Assembly (NCBI GenBank): GCA_964464925.1
Contig: CAYXLI010000006.1
Span: 186,001 to 250,000, forward strand
Direction: 5' to 3'
Source of the DNA: CAYXLI01 sp964464925
GTDB lineage: Bacteria; Acidobacteriota; Terriglobia; Bryobacterales; Bryobacteraceae
Length of the DNA stretch: 64,000 bases
Each line of letters starts with the position of its first letter. Within the stretch, counting starts at the first letter, position 1. Positions 26,251 through 35,802 of the stretch are shown one piece after another. The translations under genes were made by a program, and so were the position numbers. The notes beneath the pieces were generated by a model. That model did no database searches. It saw only the letters and a program-made list of their open reading frames with translations, and was not told where the DNA came from.

Positions 26251-28151
26251 GACGCCTTCCTGATCGGGTCACGCACGTGGATACCGGCTGTATGAACCGC
26301 CTGCTCGCGACGCCGGCCGTATATCCAGAACTCTCCAAAGAGCCCGAGCGCACCGAGCACCGCGAGCCATTGCCAGATGTCCCGTACAAACGGCGCATCC
26401 ATGCGGGATGGAACGCCCCGCTTCGCGCCGGCCGGCGGCTGCCACACAGCAGTGCCAATCTCCGGCAACGTCAACGAATATACCTGCTCGCGATTGCTGG
26501 TCAGGACCCGGACGGTTCCTGGAGTTCCCGAGAAAAATCGCAGGGTACGATTACTCACGGTAAACGGCAATTGCTGGGCGTCACCGGTGATCACACGCAC
26601 CTGCGATTGCTCCGCATCGGACTCCATCGGCACACTCACCACCCCGGCACTCCCGGCGATCAATTCCTGGCGGCGAAAGACATCGGGCTCCAGCCAGCGC
26701 AGCAGGTTCGCAAACAGCAGTGGAGTCGCCAGCTCATAACGCATTGCGGTAGTTGAAGGATGGAACCCGAGGACCACGGTCCGGTGCCTACCCGGACGGG
26801 CCAATACTACGGGTCCTGCCTCCACTTCGGCGACGGGAATGTCTTCCTTAGCCGCCGAGAACACCTCGACAGAATCGATTTTCAACTGCCTGGTGCGCAG
26901 CCCCTCCCCGAGCGAATGATCCGAACGCCATCGTGTAATCGGGACATTTGTGACAGTCGCTTTCACCGGCACCGGCGAGCCCGTTGCAGGAGGCTGGATC
27001 CAGATGGAACCCGTTTTTGGAGTTTCATTCGGACGGAAGCGATCCAGGATGACAATCCGTGCACCGGCGCCCGTGCTTTCATATTTCGATATCGGCAGGT
27101 ACGCGGCTTCGACGTGCGGATTAGAGGAGAGGATGGGCTTCAGCAGCTCAGGCTGGTCGGAATACACCGTCACCTTCAAAGGCCGTGACTCCGGCAGCTC
27201 CAGGATGGCGCGATTGTCGTCCGGCAGCGCGTCATCGATCAGCAGGCGGGCCTCCAGCCAGCCCGCCGCACGCGTCTTGAACTCAAAGCTGACGTCTTCT
27301 TCTTTACCCGGGCTCAGGTGGAGCGTTCTTGTTGCAACCGGGGATCCGCCGAACTGCAGAACCAGAGGGACATTCCGGGCAACCGTTCCGTAGTTGCGGG
27401 CAGAAACAAAGATGTCCCATGTGCCTGGATCGTTCGGATCGCGCCGTAACCCGATTTTTCGCAGGCCGCAGTTTTCCACGTTCGAGGCGACTGGAAGAAC
27501 GCGCAGCCCCGGTATGGCGGCCGTCTGCTGCAAAGAAGCTTCGTTCTCCAGTACGCGCGCCGGGCCCGCGTAGACGATTTCACCCGCGCGCCTCCCATTC
27601 AGGTGGGAGGCTTGCGCCGCGAACGCCAAGGCCTCATCGAGATTCAGGGCGTTCGCGCCTGGACGCGACCGCTGGATCGCTTCGCCCAGGACATCGCGAT
27701 TCGTCTCAAATGCGGTGGCAGGGGTTGCGAGGCCATCGGCCCGAACCAGCATCACTCGATCCGTAGATGGGAGTGCCCGGATATAGGCGTGAGCCGCTGT
27801 CTTTGCATCGTCCAGCAGAACGCCCCTTCGCCCTTTTGCCGCTGTGTATGCGGACGTATCCAAAATGAGGACATGGTCGCGGGAGGTCGTATCCGGCGAT
27901 CCGATCCGTAATTGCGAGAGCGCAAGGAGCAGGAGAGCAATGGATACGATCTGCAGCAACAGCGACCAAGGCTGCTGGATACGCCGCCTGTGGCTGGACG
28001 AGGTGGGCCGCTCGGCTTTCACCCAAAATCGGAGGGTCGCGACTTTCTGTTTGCGCCTTGCACGATTCAGCAGGTAGAGCGCGACGACCACGCCGGAGGC
28101 GGCCGTGAACAGCGCCATAAATTCCGGGAAGCTGAGGTTGAAAAAGAACAT
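26247..28151 (-). CDS. BatA-type VWA membrane protein
   Basis: 634 residues. The N-terminus MFFFNLSFPEFMALFTAASG with a transmembrane helix and an Arg/Lys-rich cytoplasmic loop matches the BatA N-terminal domain. A second helix (about 62-80) and a VWA-like domain (LILDTSAYTAAKG) follow. The MIDAS motif is degenerate (DTSAY rather than DxSxS). A C-terminal helix (WLAVLGALGLFGEFWIYGRR) closes the protein. It likely works in the membrane with the MoxR ATPase and the neighbouring VWA protein. It overlaps DUF58 by 1 nt and the next gene by 4 nt. Confidence 0.85.
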   Translation of the reverse strand: MFFFNLSFPEFMALFTAASGVVVALYLLNRARRKQKVATLRFWVKAERPTSSSHRRRIQQPWSLLLQIVSIALLLLALSQLRIGSPDTTSRDHVLILDTSAYTAAKGRRGVLLDDAKTAAHAYIRALPSTDRVMLVRADGLATPATAFETNRDVLGEAIQRSRPGANALNLDEALAFAAQASHLNGRRAGEIVYAGPARVLENEASLQQTAAIPGLRVLPVASNVENCGLRKIGLRRDPNDPGTWDIFVSARNYGTVARNVPLVLQFGGSPVATRTLHLSPGKEEDVSFEFKTRAAGWLEARLLIDDALPDDNRAILELPESRPLKVTVYSDQPELLKPILSSNPHVEAAYLPISKYESTGAGARIVILDRFRPNETPKTGSIWIQPPATGSPVPVKATVTNVPITRWRSDHSLGEGLRTRQLKIDSVEVFSAAKEDIPVAEVEAGPVVLARPGRHRTVVLGFHPSTTAMRYELATPLLFANLLRWLEPDVFRRQELIAGSAGVVSVPMESDAEQSQVRVITGDAQQLPFTVSNRTLRFFSGTPGTVRVLTSNREQVYSLTLPEIGTAVWQPPAGAKRGVPSRMDAPFVRDIWQWLAVLGALGLFGEFWIYGRRREQAVHTAGIHVRDPIRKAS

Positions 28152-29041
28152 TACTGCAAGCCTCCGCCCGCCAGCAGGCTGCCAAACACAGCGTCCTCAA
28201 GAGGAACGCCGGTCGAAATCCCTACATAGCGGCCGCCGTTGCGTTGGGCGACCTTCTGTAGCGTGCGCGCGTAGTCATCGAACGCCGCGGTGTAGCTGGC
28301 CCGGGCATTACGGTCAAGATCCATCTCCACGTGTTCGCCCGATTCGGCATCCACCAGGTCGAACTGCCCATCCCATGGAGGCTCGCGGTCCTCCGGCGCC
28401 CACACATGCACCAACATCAACTCGTGTCCGAAATCCGCCAGATATTGCAAAGGCCGTTCCGGATCCTCAGGATCGAGGAAGTCCGATACGATGATCACCA
28501 GGCCGCGCTGTGGATACTTCGAGGCGAACTGCCGCACGACATCCATGTAACTGGTTCGACCACCGGTTTCGAGATTGGTTAGGAAATTTACCGCCGGAAG
28601 GAAGCGATGCCGGCCGCCGCTGCAGGTAAACGCGTCGCCCAAGTGTTCTCGAAACGGCTGCAGACAGATGGTATCGAGCCGAACCAGGCCGACATAGGAA
28701 AGCACCGCGGTGAGGCGACGCGCGAACTGGAACTTCCCGGCGCTGCCTTCTCCTGTTGACATGGACGAACTGGTGTCCAGCAATAGACGCACGGGAATGC
28801 GCGGCTCCACCTGGAACATCTTCAGAAATAGTTTTTCCAGGCGCATGTAGGCGCGCCAGTTAATAGCGCGCAGATCGTCGCCGTGATGAAAATTGCGATG
28901 ATCGAGAAACTCCTGCCCGGGTCCGGAGAATCTGGACGGATTCCGGCCTCCGACAAGACCTGGAAACGACTTTTGCCAGTACAGCGCGAGCCGCTCCAGC
29001 TTCTCGAGAAACTTCTGGTCGATGAGTGGAGCTTGCGGCAT
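28151..29041 (-). CDS. DUF58 domain protein (MoxR-associated)
   Basis: 296 residues. It shows the DUF58 core FSGPGQEFLDHRNFHHGDDL and RAINWRAYMRLEKLFLKMF, followed by a VWA-like fold with LLLDTSSSMSTGEG (MIDAS DxSxS present) at about residue 88. No transmembrane helix is seen, so this is a cytoplasmic member, shorter than membrane-bound DUF58 proteins. DUF58-VWA genes always travel with moxR, as here (13 nt downstream), and are thought to be part of a chaperone-like assembly system. Confidence 0.92.
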   Translation of the reverse strand: MPQAPLIDQKFLEKLERLALYWQKSFPGLVGGRNPSRFSGPGQEFLDHRNFHHGDDLRAINWRAYMRLEKLFLKMFQVEPRIPVRLLLDTSSSMSTGEGSAGKFQFARRLTAVLSYVGLVRLDTICLQPFREHLGDAFTCSGGRHRFLPAVNFLTNLETGGRTSYMDVVRQFASKYPQRGLVIIVSDFLDPEDPERPLQYLADFGHELMLVHVWAPEDREPPWDGQFDLVDAESGEHVEMDLDRNARASYTAAFDDYARTLQKVAQRNGGRYVGISTGVPLEDAVFGSLLAGGGLQ

Positions 29042-29054
29042 TGATGAATGATGC

Positions 29055-30044
29055 CTACGAGACGGCGGCGGTTACAGTATTCAGAACCCGGTTCAGCACC
29101 GTATCAGGTGTTTGACCATCGGCGTGAGCATCGAAGTTCAAAATGATGCGGTGACGCAGGACAGCGAGCGCCACAGCGCGAACATCGTCGGTGCTCAGGT
29201 GGATGCGGCTACTCATGAGCGCCAGCACCCGTCCACACTCGACCAGCGCCTGCGCGCCTCGCGGCGAACTTCCGTACCGGATGTACCGGTTTGCGATCTC
29301 ATGCGAGCCGTCGCCGGCGGGCTGTGTCGCCATGACCAGATCCACGGCGTAATCCTGAACATGCGGGGCAACCAGCACCTCGCGGCAAATGCCGCGAAGC
29401 TTCAGAATGCCTTCGCGGTCCACAACACGATCGAGCGCGGTCTCTTCCCGCTGGATGGTCCGTTCCACGATATGCGACAGATCGGCGCGCGAAGGATACT
29501 TCACCAGGATCTTCATCAGGAACCGATCCAGTTGCGCCTCAGGAAGAGGGTACGTGCCTTCCATTTCGATCGGGTTCTGCGTCGCCATTACAAGGAACGG
29601 AACTTCCAATTCATGTGTTGTAGTTCCGCTGGTGACAGTGCGCTCCTGCATGGCTTCCAGCAGTGCCGATTGCGTTTTCGGAGTGGCCCGATTGATCTCG
29701 TCCGCTAATACGAGATTGGCGAAGATCGGTCCCGGTTGGAATCGGAGCGTCTTGCCGCCGCGATCGTCGGTCTCAATCATCATCGAACCCACAATATCGG
29801 CCGGCATGAGGTCCGGTGTGAACTGGATGCGCGAATACCGCAGGTGCAGTACCCGCCCAAGCGTTCGCAACAGCGTGGTTTTTCCGAGGCCCGGCACACC
29901 TTCCAGCAGGACGTGACCGCCGGCGATGAGACAGGTGACTACGCCATCGACGACTTCCTGCTGGCCGACAATGACCTTGCCGACTTCATTACGAATCTGA
30001 TTCAGTTTCGCGACCGCAAACTGGAGATCGGTGTCCTTAGGCAC
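29055..30044 (-). CDS. MoxR-family AAA+ ATPase
   Basis: 329 residues, normal length. Walker A GVPGLGKTT (about residue 50), Walker B and sensor region LVLADEINRATPKTQSALLE, and MATQNPIEMEGTYPLPEAQL define the MoxR family, which remodels or matures target proteins with VWA partners. It is first of a five-gene minus-strand operon: moxR, DUF58, BatA-like, VWA/GATase-like, SelA-like. The substrate may be the exported PLP enzyme at the end of the operon, but this is inference from position only. Confidence 0.95.
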   Translation of the reverse strand: MPKDTDLQFAVAKLNQIRNEVGKVIVGQQEVVDGVVTCLIAGGHVLLEGVPGLGKTTLLRTLGRVLHLRYSRIQFTPDLMPADIVGSMMIETDDRGGKTLRFQPGPIFANLVLADEINRATPKTQSALLEAMQERTVTSGTTTHELEVPFLVMATQNPIEMEGTYPLPEAQLDRFLMKILVKYPSRADLSHIVERTIQREETALDRVVDREGILKLRGICREVLVAPHVQDYAVDLVMATQPAGDGSHEIANRYIRYGSSPRGAQALVECGRVLALMSSRIHLSTDDVRAVALAVLRHRIILNFDAHADGQTPDTVLNRVLNTVTAAVS

Positions 30045-30100
30045 AAACTCATCGTATCGCAGTATTAAGGTACACGCAGGAGGAAGAAGGAACTAAGGTC

Positions 30101-30565
30101 TTAAGCGCTGGAGGCGAGCGCCAGCCGCTCACCCATGGAATTCGCAAGATGATTGATGATACTGCTCATCTCCACTAATGCGTCACGCGCGCGCGCAGGT
30201 GACAGCTTTTGGATCACCACGTACCAGATACGCATGATCCAGTAGTCGATGAGCAGAATCCTTACCTCGATCGATTTGCCGGATTCGTAACCGCTCCCGC
30301 CATGCTCCAGTAAGTAAGTAAGCAGACGGTAGTCACGCTCCAACAAGCGATGCAGATCACTTAAGGAGGCGAGGGAACTGTCGTCACTCAGCCTGCGGCG
30401 AGCATCCAGAAAGGAAAGTTGGTTGGCAGCAGCGACTTGGCGGGCGTAATCACGACTGGTCCGGGCGCTTAGAATGAGTACACAAGTGTACCGGAACCAA
30501 TACAAGAACAGGAGTACTGAGACACCAATTATGAGAAAGCTTACCAACACACAAGTCCGCCCCAA
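30101..30565 (-). CDS. small membrane-anchored hypothetical protein
   Basis: 154 residues. One strong N-terminal transmembrane helix (VLVSFLIIGVSVLLFLYWFR) is followed by a helical cytoplasmic or periplasmic domain rich in Leu and Arg (DARRRLSDDSSLASLSDLHR onward). I do not recognise a family. The start is a TTG with GGAG a few bases before it; a GTG five codons later is an alternative. It lies 56 nt upstream of moxR on the same strand and could be part of that transcription unit. Confidence 0.6.
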   Translation of the reverse strand: MGRTCVLVSFLIIGVSVLLFLYWFRYTCVLILSARTSRDYARQVAAANQLSFLDARRRLSDDSSLASLSDLHRLLERDYRLLTYLLEHGGSGYESGKSIEVRILLIDYWIMRIWYVVIQKLSPARARDALVEMSSIINHLANSMGERLALASSA

Positions 30566-30712
30566 CGGCTCCAGGTCACGTGAGTAAACTTGGACACATT
30601 CAAAGTACCATCAAATACTCACAGGTACAAGCGGATTTTAGTACTACGAGTCTACTTCGGAAACCTGAGATCTACCATTTAAGAAAGTCTAAGGCCCTGA
30701 ACCTGCTTAGTC

Positions 30713-31279
30713 TTAAAATGTCATGTCACTAGGTGAAATCCTCGCCTGCTCACAGTAGTCCTGATAGAGCCGCCCGTAACTCGCTGTCACATAATCGCTT
30801 TCACGGAAACCCAAGCGAACGGCCTGCTCGTCAATCCATGCTGGCTTGCCCTCCAGTTCGAGGAAAACGCCTATTGGGGTCTCATCGAGCGTGGCAGTGC
30901 CGGACCCACTCTGTAGGTGGTACTCGGTCCGGTACTTCTCATATCGGAAGACTTTGCGAAACCCTAGTCGTTCGAAAATCTGCTGACTGATCCCGCAATC
31001 GGAAACCTGGACCTCCAGTTCCTCCCGGACTTTGTGCCTGACGTTCTCGGCAGAAGGTCCTTTGAAGGTGAGGACAGCCGAATCTCCTGCTTGCCGGAGC
31101 CGCAGCAGTGAACTTCGGCCACGCAACGCAAGGTCGTCGGTATCGAGCAGAATGTTGGCTTCAAACACCCGCCGTTTGTGGACAGAAAAACCGGCCGCGA
31201 TCAGACGGCGGACACCGTCCTCCACATCCGGAACCCGCAGCTTGATTTCTGTCTCGGTAGTCTGGTTCTGAGCAGACAT
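30713..31279 (-). CDS. CYTH-domain protein (class IV adenylate cyclase / triphosphatase-like)
   Basis: About 188 residues. It starts MSAQNQTTETEIKLRVPD with the ExExK motif that defines CYTH proteins, which bind triphosphates and divalent metal inside a beta tunnel. Further charged strand motifs are SSLLRLRQ, AVLTFKGP, REELEVQV and YEKYRTEY. The single-domain, class IV cyclase-like form is usual in acidobacteria; thiamine-triphosphatase or inorganic triphosphatase activity is as likely as cyclase activity. The frame is open further upstream, but that part runs through the opposite-strand tRNA gene, so the start must be at 31279 or 31291. Confidence 0.85.
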   Translation of the reverse strand: MSAQNQTTETEIKLRVPDVEDGVRRLIAAGFSVHKRRVFEANILLDTDDLALRGRSSLLRLRQAGDSAVLTFKGPSAENVRHKVREELEVQVSDCGISQQIFERLGFRKVFRYEKYRTEYHLQSGSGTATLDETPIGVFLELEGKPAWIDEQAVRLGFRESDYVTASYGRLYQDYCEQARISPSDMTF

Positions 31280-31303
31280 TTCAGCTACCATTGAGCATAG
31301 CGC

Positions 31304-31380
31304 GCGCCCGTAGCTCAGTCGGATAGAGCGTCTGGCTTCGAACCAGCAGGTCGGGAGTTCGAGTCTCTCCGGGCGCGCCA
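31304..31380 (+). tRNA. tRNA-Arg (anticodon TCG)
   Basis: 77 nt with CCA encoded. The acceptor stem GCGCCCG / CGGGCGC pairs fully, the D-arm is GCTC...GAGC, the anticodon loop CTTCGAA gives TCG (codon CGA), and the T-arm is GGGAG TTCGAGT CTCTC. Position 27-43 of the anticodon stem (T/C) is a mismatch. Confidence 0.95.
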
Positions 31381-31450
31381 TCCCTCACCTCGGCTAAGCC
31401 TTCCCAGTATCCCCGGCGCCGGGCCGATCCGAACGGCCGCCTGGATTCGA

Positions 31451-31550
31451 NNNNNNNNNNNNNNNNNNNNNNNNNNNNNNNNNNNNNNNNNNNNNNNNNN
31501 NNNNNNNNNNNNNNNNNNNNNNNNNNNNNNNNNNNNNNNNNNNNNNNNNN
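31451..31550. other. assembly gap (100 N)
   Basis: Exactly 100 N, a scaffold gap of unknown true size. 31551-31800 shows no gene I can support. A short frame ending at TGA 31611-31613 could be the tail of a gene lost in the gap. Confidence 0.99.
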
Positions 31551-31801
31551 GCTCAAGAGGAGGAATACGGCGCAATGCCGCTCGCATGGACGGCTCGGCC
31601 CAGCCCCGTCTGACATGCCTTGCGCGCGGTGCGCTCATCAATCTGCCTGATGACGAGCCATGGTCCAAGCCTCTCGCTTGCGCCGAAAGGCTCGGAGCAT
31701 GCGGAAGGTGTGGTGGAAATCCTGAGCAGGCTTAGCACGACGAGGTGCTTTGATGCCGCCGTGACCGTGCCAACGAGCACGCCAAAAAAAGATCGTGGGA
31801 G

Positions 31802-31831
31802 TTGTTAGCGCCAAAGGCGCCCTATTATATA
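31802..31831 (+). promoter_or_regulatory. candidate promoter with internal palindrome, upstream of the first large receptor gene
   Basis: TTGTTA (4 of 6) and TATATA (4 of 6) spaced by 18 nt, in a TATTATATA-rich stretch. The spacer contains the perfect inverted repeat GCGCC-AAA-GGCGC (31808-31820), a possible operator. Confidence 0.35.
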
Positions 31832-31885
31832 CTTGCTAGCCGAACGGGAACTGGGGTAAGGACCGTTCGACGGGGGGTATGTGTA

Positions 31886-34800
31886 ATGAAGTTGACCAGA
31901 GCATTCGCTGCTCTTCTCTTGCTGTTGGCTGCAATGATGCCCACAGCGTACTCGCAGATGATGTCCGGCCAGATTACCGGCCGCCTCGCGGATCCGGGCG
32001 GAGCGGTGATCGCCGGTGCCAAAATCGAACTGATTAACGAACTGACCAAACAGATCCGTGAATTCTCCACTGACGGGAGCGGGAATTTCACGTTCACCAA
32101 CGTACCGCCCGGGAACTACACTCTCCGGGTCGCGCATGCCGGGTTCAAGACGTATGAGCAGCAAGGGATCAAAGTGGGCGCGGTCGAAAAGGTCGCGCTG
32201 CCGGAAGTCATCCTGCAAGTGGGCGACCTCAGCACTTCGGTGGAGGTCAAAGCCTCGGCCGTCCGCGTAGCCACAGACAGTTCCGACCGCTCCGTGGCGG
32301 TCAACACAACGCAGATTGAGGATACGGTCACGAAAGGCCGAAACTTCATGATGCTGATGAGCACGCTCCCCGGCGTTCAAGATCTGAACCAGAACGACAC
32401 GCGTGGATGGGGTACGGGCAGCCCAACGCTAATGGGCGGCCAGTCGGGCCAGAAACTGCTGGTCCTGGACGGCGCCGCATCCCAGGACTCCGGCAATCGC
32501 GATTTCGGCTATATAGCGCCCAGCGTGGATGCGATTTCCGAGGTGAGAGTGCTGGTAGCGAACTTCAATGCGGAATACGGCGCACGCTCCGGCGGCCAGA
32601 TGAACGTCATGATCAAGAGCGGCACCAGCAACTTCCACGGCAGCGCTTACTACTACATCCGGAACGACGCGTTCAACGCCAACGACTTTTTCAACAACAA
32701 GACGGGCGTACCGCGTGCGCGCTATAAGTATCACAACCCGGGCGGTACCATCGGCGGCCCGTTCATCATCCCTGGCACGAGCTTCAACAGGGAACACAAC
32801 AAGCTGTTCTGGTTTTTCAGCTACGACTATCTGCGCACCAAGAACGTGACCGGCGCCAATCGTTACACTATGCCGACCGCCCTCGAGCGTGCCGGAGATT
32901 TCTCCGCCACCACGACCACCACAGGTGTTCTGATTCCAATCATCGATCCGCTCTCGCGCACTCCGTTCCCGGGCAACAAGATTCCCGCTTCGCGCATCGA
33001 CCGTACCGGCCTCGCGATGATGAATCTGTTCCCGCTGCCGAATACGACCGATCCGACTGGCCAGCGCCAGTACAACGCCGAGTTCATCAACCCGTTCGAG
33101 CAGCCGCGGCACGACCGCATTTTGCGCGTCGATTATCCGATCAGTTCCAGGGCGTCTGCCTACGTCCGCCTCTTGCAGGACTACACCGGCAACGACGGCT
33201 ACGGGCAGATCCTCGGCGCGTTAGGCGACGGCTGGCGCCAGTTCCCGCACGGCTACGACATCCCGTCAGCGGGCGCAGTCGCGGCTCTGATCTACACCTT
33301 CAAGCCGAACCTGATTCTCGAGACCATGTGGGGCATCACTCGCGGCCACCAGATGAACACTCCTACGGACCAGAATCTGTACAACAACAGTCTTCTGCCG
33401 TTGAAGGACGCGCAGGGCACGGTGCCGCTGGCGCGTATGTTCCCTTCGAACTACTTGAACCTGCGGCCGCAGATCAACTTCGGGTTCCCGTCCGGCTTCA
33501 GCCCGCAGTCGGCGGGCCAGACCATCCCGAACGCTCCCGCTTATGGATTCGACAGCCGTTGGCCCTTTGACGGCACAGACCAGGTGCAAACAGTCAGCTC
33601 CAACCTTACCTGGGTGAAGGGCGCCCACAACGTGAAGGCCGGTGTCTACCTGGAGAAGATGGCCCGGAACGTCAGTGTGTACTCCACCTACAACATCGCG
33701 GGCTCTTACTATTTCGGTTCCGATACCGCGAGTGCTGTGGACACGGGCTATCCTTACTCCAACCTGCTCACCGGCGGTTTCTTCGCCTATGGCGAGGACA
33801 GCTTGAAGCAGGTGAATCACGCGCGTTATACGCAGTGGGACTGGTTCCTGCAGGACAGTTGGAAGGTCTTGCCCCGGCTCACGCTGGACCTCGGCCTGCG
33901 GTTCCAGTGGCAGGGTCCGCTCCATACCGCCGGCCAACGCCTCGGACTATTCGATGTGTCCGTCTACGACCAGAACAAGGTGGGGCAGCCTTTGTTCCCG
34001 GCCATGGTCGACGGCGTGAAGCGCGCGATCAATCCCGTCACGGGCGCCACCTATCCTTACGTCCGCCAGGGCACGTTCGATCCCGCAAGCTATACCGGCA
34101 TGCCTTTCAGCGGCGTGAAAGACTATATTGGTGACTTCTGGAACCCGCCACCCATCACGCTGGGTCCCCGCGTAGGCTTTGCCTACGATGTGTTCGGAAA
34201 CGGCAAGATGGCCGTGCGCGGCGGCTTCGGCATTTTCTATGATCGTGCGGCTACCGTCGACTATATCGGCGCGCTCGGTGTGGGCAGAGGCCCGCTAGCC
34301 GCGCCCCCGCAGTTCCTGGCGCCGACGGTACTGAACTCCACGTTTACGGCCTTGTCAGCTTCCCCGGCCCTGCTCTCGCCTCAGGACATCCAGGGCGGAT
34401 CCCGGGACCACTTGGTGCCCACGACCTACAACTGGAGTTTCGGTATCCAGCGGGAGATCCCCTGGGGCATGGTCTTCGATATTGCCTACGTGGGCAACAC
34501 CTTCAAGCACGGCTTTAACTCCGGCGTGCAGGACCTGAACGCCATCCCTCCGTTCACGACGTGGACGCCTCAGGGCGGCACGAATCCGAGGTTTGTGGAT
34601 CCAACCAGCTCCAGCGGGGCACTATATTCGACGACCCTGATCCGGTCGATGGTGGGATTAAAGGGAGTGGGGCAGGTTCCGTTATTCGAGAACAACGGCA
34701 CTTCCAGCTACAATTCGCTGCAAGTGCAGTTGAACCGCCGCATCGGCCGTGCTATCACCTGGAGCGCCAACTACACGTGGTCGAAGACGTTGCTGTACCA

Positions 34801-35485
34801 GCGCCAGCAGTTCACTGACGACCCACTGACGCGAATCGAAACCGGCAACCGCCCGCACGCCTTCAATGCCAACTTCGGGTATGAGATCCCCGGCTTCAAG
34901 AACGGCAACAGGCTCCTGCGGCAGGCGACAGGATTGTGGCGCATCACTGGAACAGCGCAGATCTACTCGGGCGCCGGTATGGCACCAAACTGCCTTTTCA
35001 CCGCGAACCCCGTGGGCTATCCGAACGGCACGCCGACAGGCGGCGTTCTGTTCCGCTGTCAGATGGTGAACGCCACCCAGAGCGCCCTTTGGCTGCCGTC
35101 AGGCGCCAAGCCCTCCGACGTCGGATCCACCAGCGATCCGAGGCTGTGGTATCCGATCGACCCCAACAACTTCCAACTTCCCAAGAACTATGCCCCGTTC
35201 GCACGCGGCATCATCGGCAACATGCCACCGATCCTGACGTACGGGCCGGGCGTGGAACTGTTCAATCTGGCATTGCAGAAAGAATTTGTGGTTCACGAAG
35301 CGCAGAGGCTGCAATTCAAAATCGAGTCGACTAACGCCCTCAACCACTTCAACCCGGCGAACCCGAACATGACCATTACCCGGAACTACAACACCGGCGC
35401 AAACACGAATGCCGCCTTTGGTACCATTCAGGGCGCGCAATACCAGAACCGGCGCGCGATCTTATCGGTGCGCTACACGTTCTGA
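31886..35485 (+). CDS. Oar-like TonB-dependent receptor with N-terminal carboxypeptidase-like domain
   Basis: 1199 residues from the ATG at 31886, chosen because it opens a signal peptide (MKLTRAFAALLLLLAAMMPT, cleavage after AYS) and is preceded by GGGGGG; the longer frame to 31802 adds non-signal residues. Residues about 30-115 form a carboxypeptidase-regulatory-like beta sandwich (GRLADPGGAVIAGAKIEL and GNFTFTNVPPGNYTLRV). The plug domain follows (NAEYGARSGGQMNVMIKSGT), then a long beta-barrel ending in RRAILSVRYTF. Such giant receptors are expanded in Solibacter relatives and are linked to uptake of large organic substrates; the ligand is unknown. Confidence 0.92.
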   Translation: MKLTRAFAALLLLLAAMMPTAYSQMMSGQITGRLADPGGAVIAGAKIELINELTKQIREFSTDGSGNFTFTNVPPGNYTLRVAHAGFKTYEQQGIKVGAVEKVALPEVILQVGDLSTSVEVKASAVRVATDSSDRSVAVNTTQIEDTVTKGRNFMMLMSTLPGVQDLNQNDTRGWGTGSPTLMGGQSGQKLLVLDGAASQDSGNRDFGYIAPSVDAISEVRVLVANFNAEYGARSGGQMNVMIKSGTSNFHGSAYYYIRNDAFNANDFFNNKTGVPRARYKYHNPGGTIGGPFIIPGTSFNREHNKLFWFFSYDYLRTKNVTGANRYTMPTALERAGDFSATTTTTGVLIPIIDPLSRTPFPGNKIPASRIDRTGLAMMNLFPLPNTTDPTGQRQYNAEFINPFEQPRHDRILRVDYPISSRASAYVRLLQDYTGNDGYGQILGALGDGWRQFPHGYDIPSAGAVAALIYTFKPNLILETMWGITRGHQMNTPTDQNLYNNSLLPLKDAQGTVPLARMFPSNYLNLRPQINFGFPSGFSPQSAGQTIPNAPAYGFDSRWPFDGTDQVQTVSSNLTWVKGAHNVKAGVYLEKMARNVSVYSTYNIAGSYYFGSDTASAVDTGYPYSNLLTGGFFAYGEDSLKQVNHARYTQWDWFLQDSWKVLPRLTLDLGLRFQWQGPLHTAGQRLGLFDVSVYDQNKVGQPLFPAMVDGVKRAINPVTGATYPYVRQGTFDPASYTGMPFSGVKDYIGDFWNPPPITLGPRVGFAYDVFGNGKMAVRGGFGIFYDRAATVDYIGALGVGRGPLAAPPQFLAPTVLNSTFTALSASPALLSPQDIQGGSRDHLVPTTYNWSFGIQREIPWGMVFDIAYVGNTFKHGFNSGVQDLNAIPPFTTWTPQGGTNPRFVDPTSSSGALYSTTLIRSMVGLKGVGQVPLFENNGTSSYNSLQVQLNRRIGRAITWSANYTWSKTLLYQRQQFTDDPLTRIETGNRPHAFNANFGYEIPGFKNGNRLLRQATGLWRITGTAQIYSGAGMAPNCLFTANPVGYPNGTPTGGVLFRCQMVNATQSALWLPSGAKPSDVGSTSDPRLWYPIDPNNFQLPKNYAPFARGIIGNMPPILTYGPGVELFNLALQKEFVVHEAQRLQFKIESTNALNHFNPANPNMTITRNYNTGANTNAAFGTIQGAQYQNRRAILSVRYTF

Positions 35486-35731
35486 CATTCTGACCTCCTC
35501 CCAGGGCGAGGCGTTAGCAGGAGATGTTCTGCTGATGCCTCGCACGGCGTGCACTCTGGATGCCGAGTCCATGCGGGAGTATATGAAGTTGGACATGCTA
35601 CGGAAAGTTTCCATGTGACCGATGCCGGGCAGCGCGGGGCGTACCGATTTATACAGCGCGAGTGGTGATCGTAGCTCCGCGAGATTCGTCGCAAGCAATG
35701 CGAGCCCAATGAAAAAACCAAAACGCCTCAT
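35462..35731 (-). CDS. possible small secreted protein
   Basis: 89 residues from the ATG at 35731, preceded by AAGAGG at proper spacing. The N-terminus MRRFGFFIGLALLATNLAEL looks like a signal peptide; the rest has no recognisable domain. Its 3' end overlaps the receptor gene by 24 nt and runs through a 15-bp hairpin (35506-35543), which argues against it. The Shine-Dalgarno and signal peptide argue for it. Confidence 0.35.
   Translation of the reverse strand: MRRFGFFIGLALLATNLAELRSPLALYKSVRPALPGIGHMETFRSMSNFIYSRMDSASRVHAVRGISRTSPANASPWEEVRMSERVAHR
35506..35543 (+). terminator. long hairpin downstream of the first large receptor gene
   Basis: Nearly continuous 15-bp stem: GCGAGGC-GTT-AGCAG pairs with CTGCT-GAT-GCCTCGC (two G-U pairs in the middle) around an 8-nt loop, 20 nt past the receptor stop. 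It has no U-tract, so it may be a 3'-end stabiliser or weak terminator. Confidence 0.45.
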
Positions 35732-35802
35732 TTGCATACCTCTTGTTCTTTTTTTGTCCCTCGGTTAGGTTTGTTGCAGAAGTATTACACGGCAAGGCTG
35801 GT

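Noticed and set aside
31280..31381. CYTH protein with an N-terminal extension through 31381
   Set aside because: That part is the antisense of the tRNA-Arg gene, and the ExExK motif starts just after 31279.
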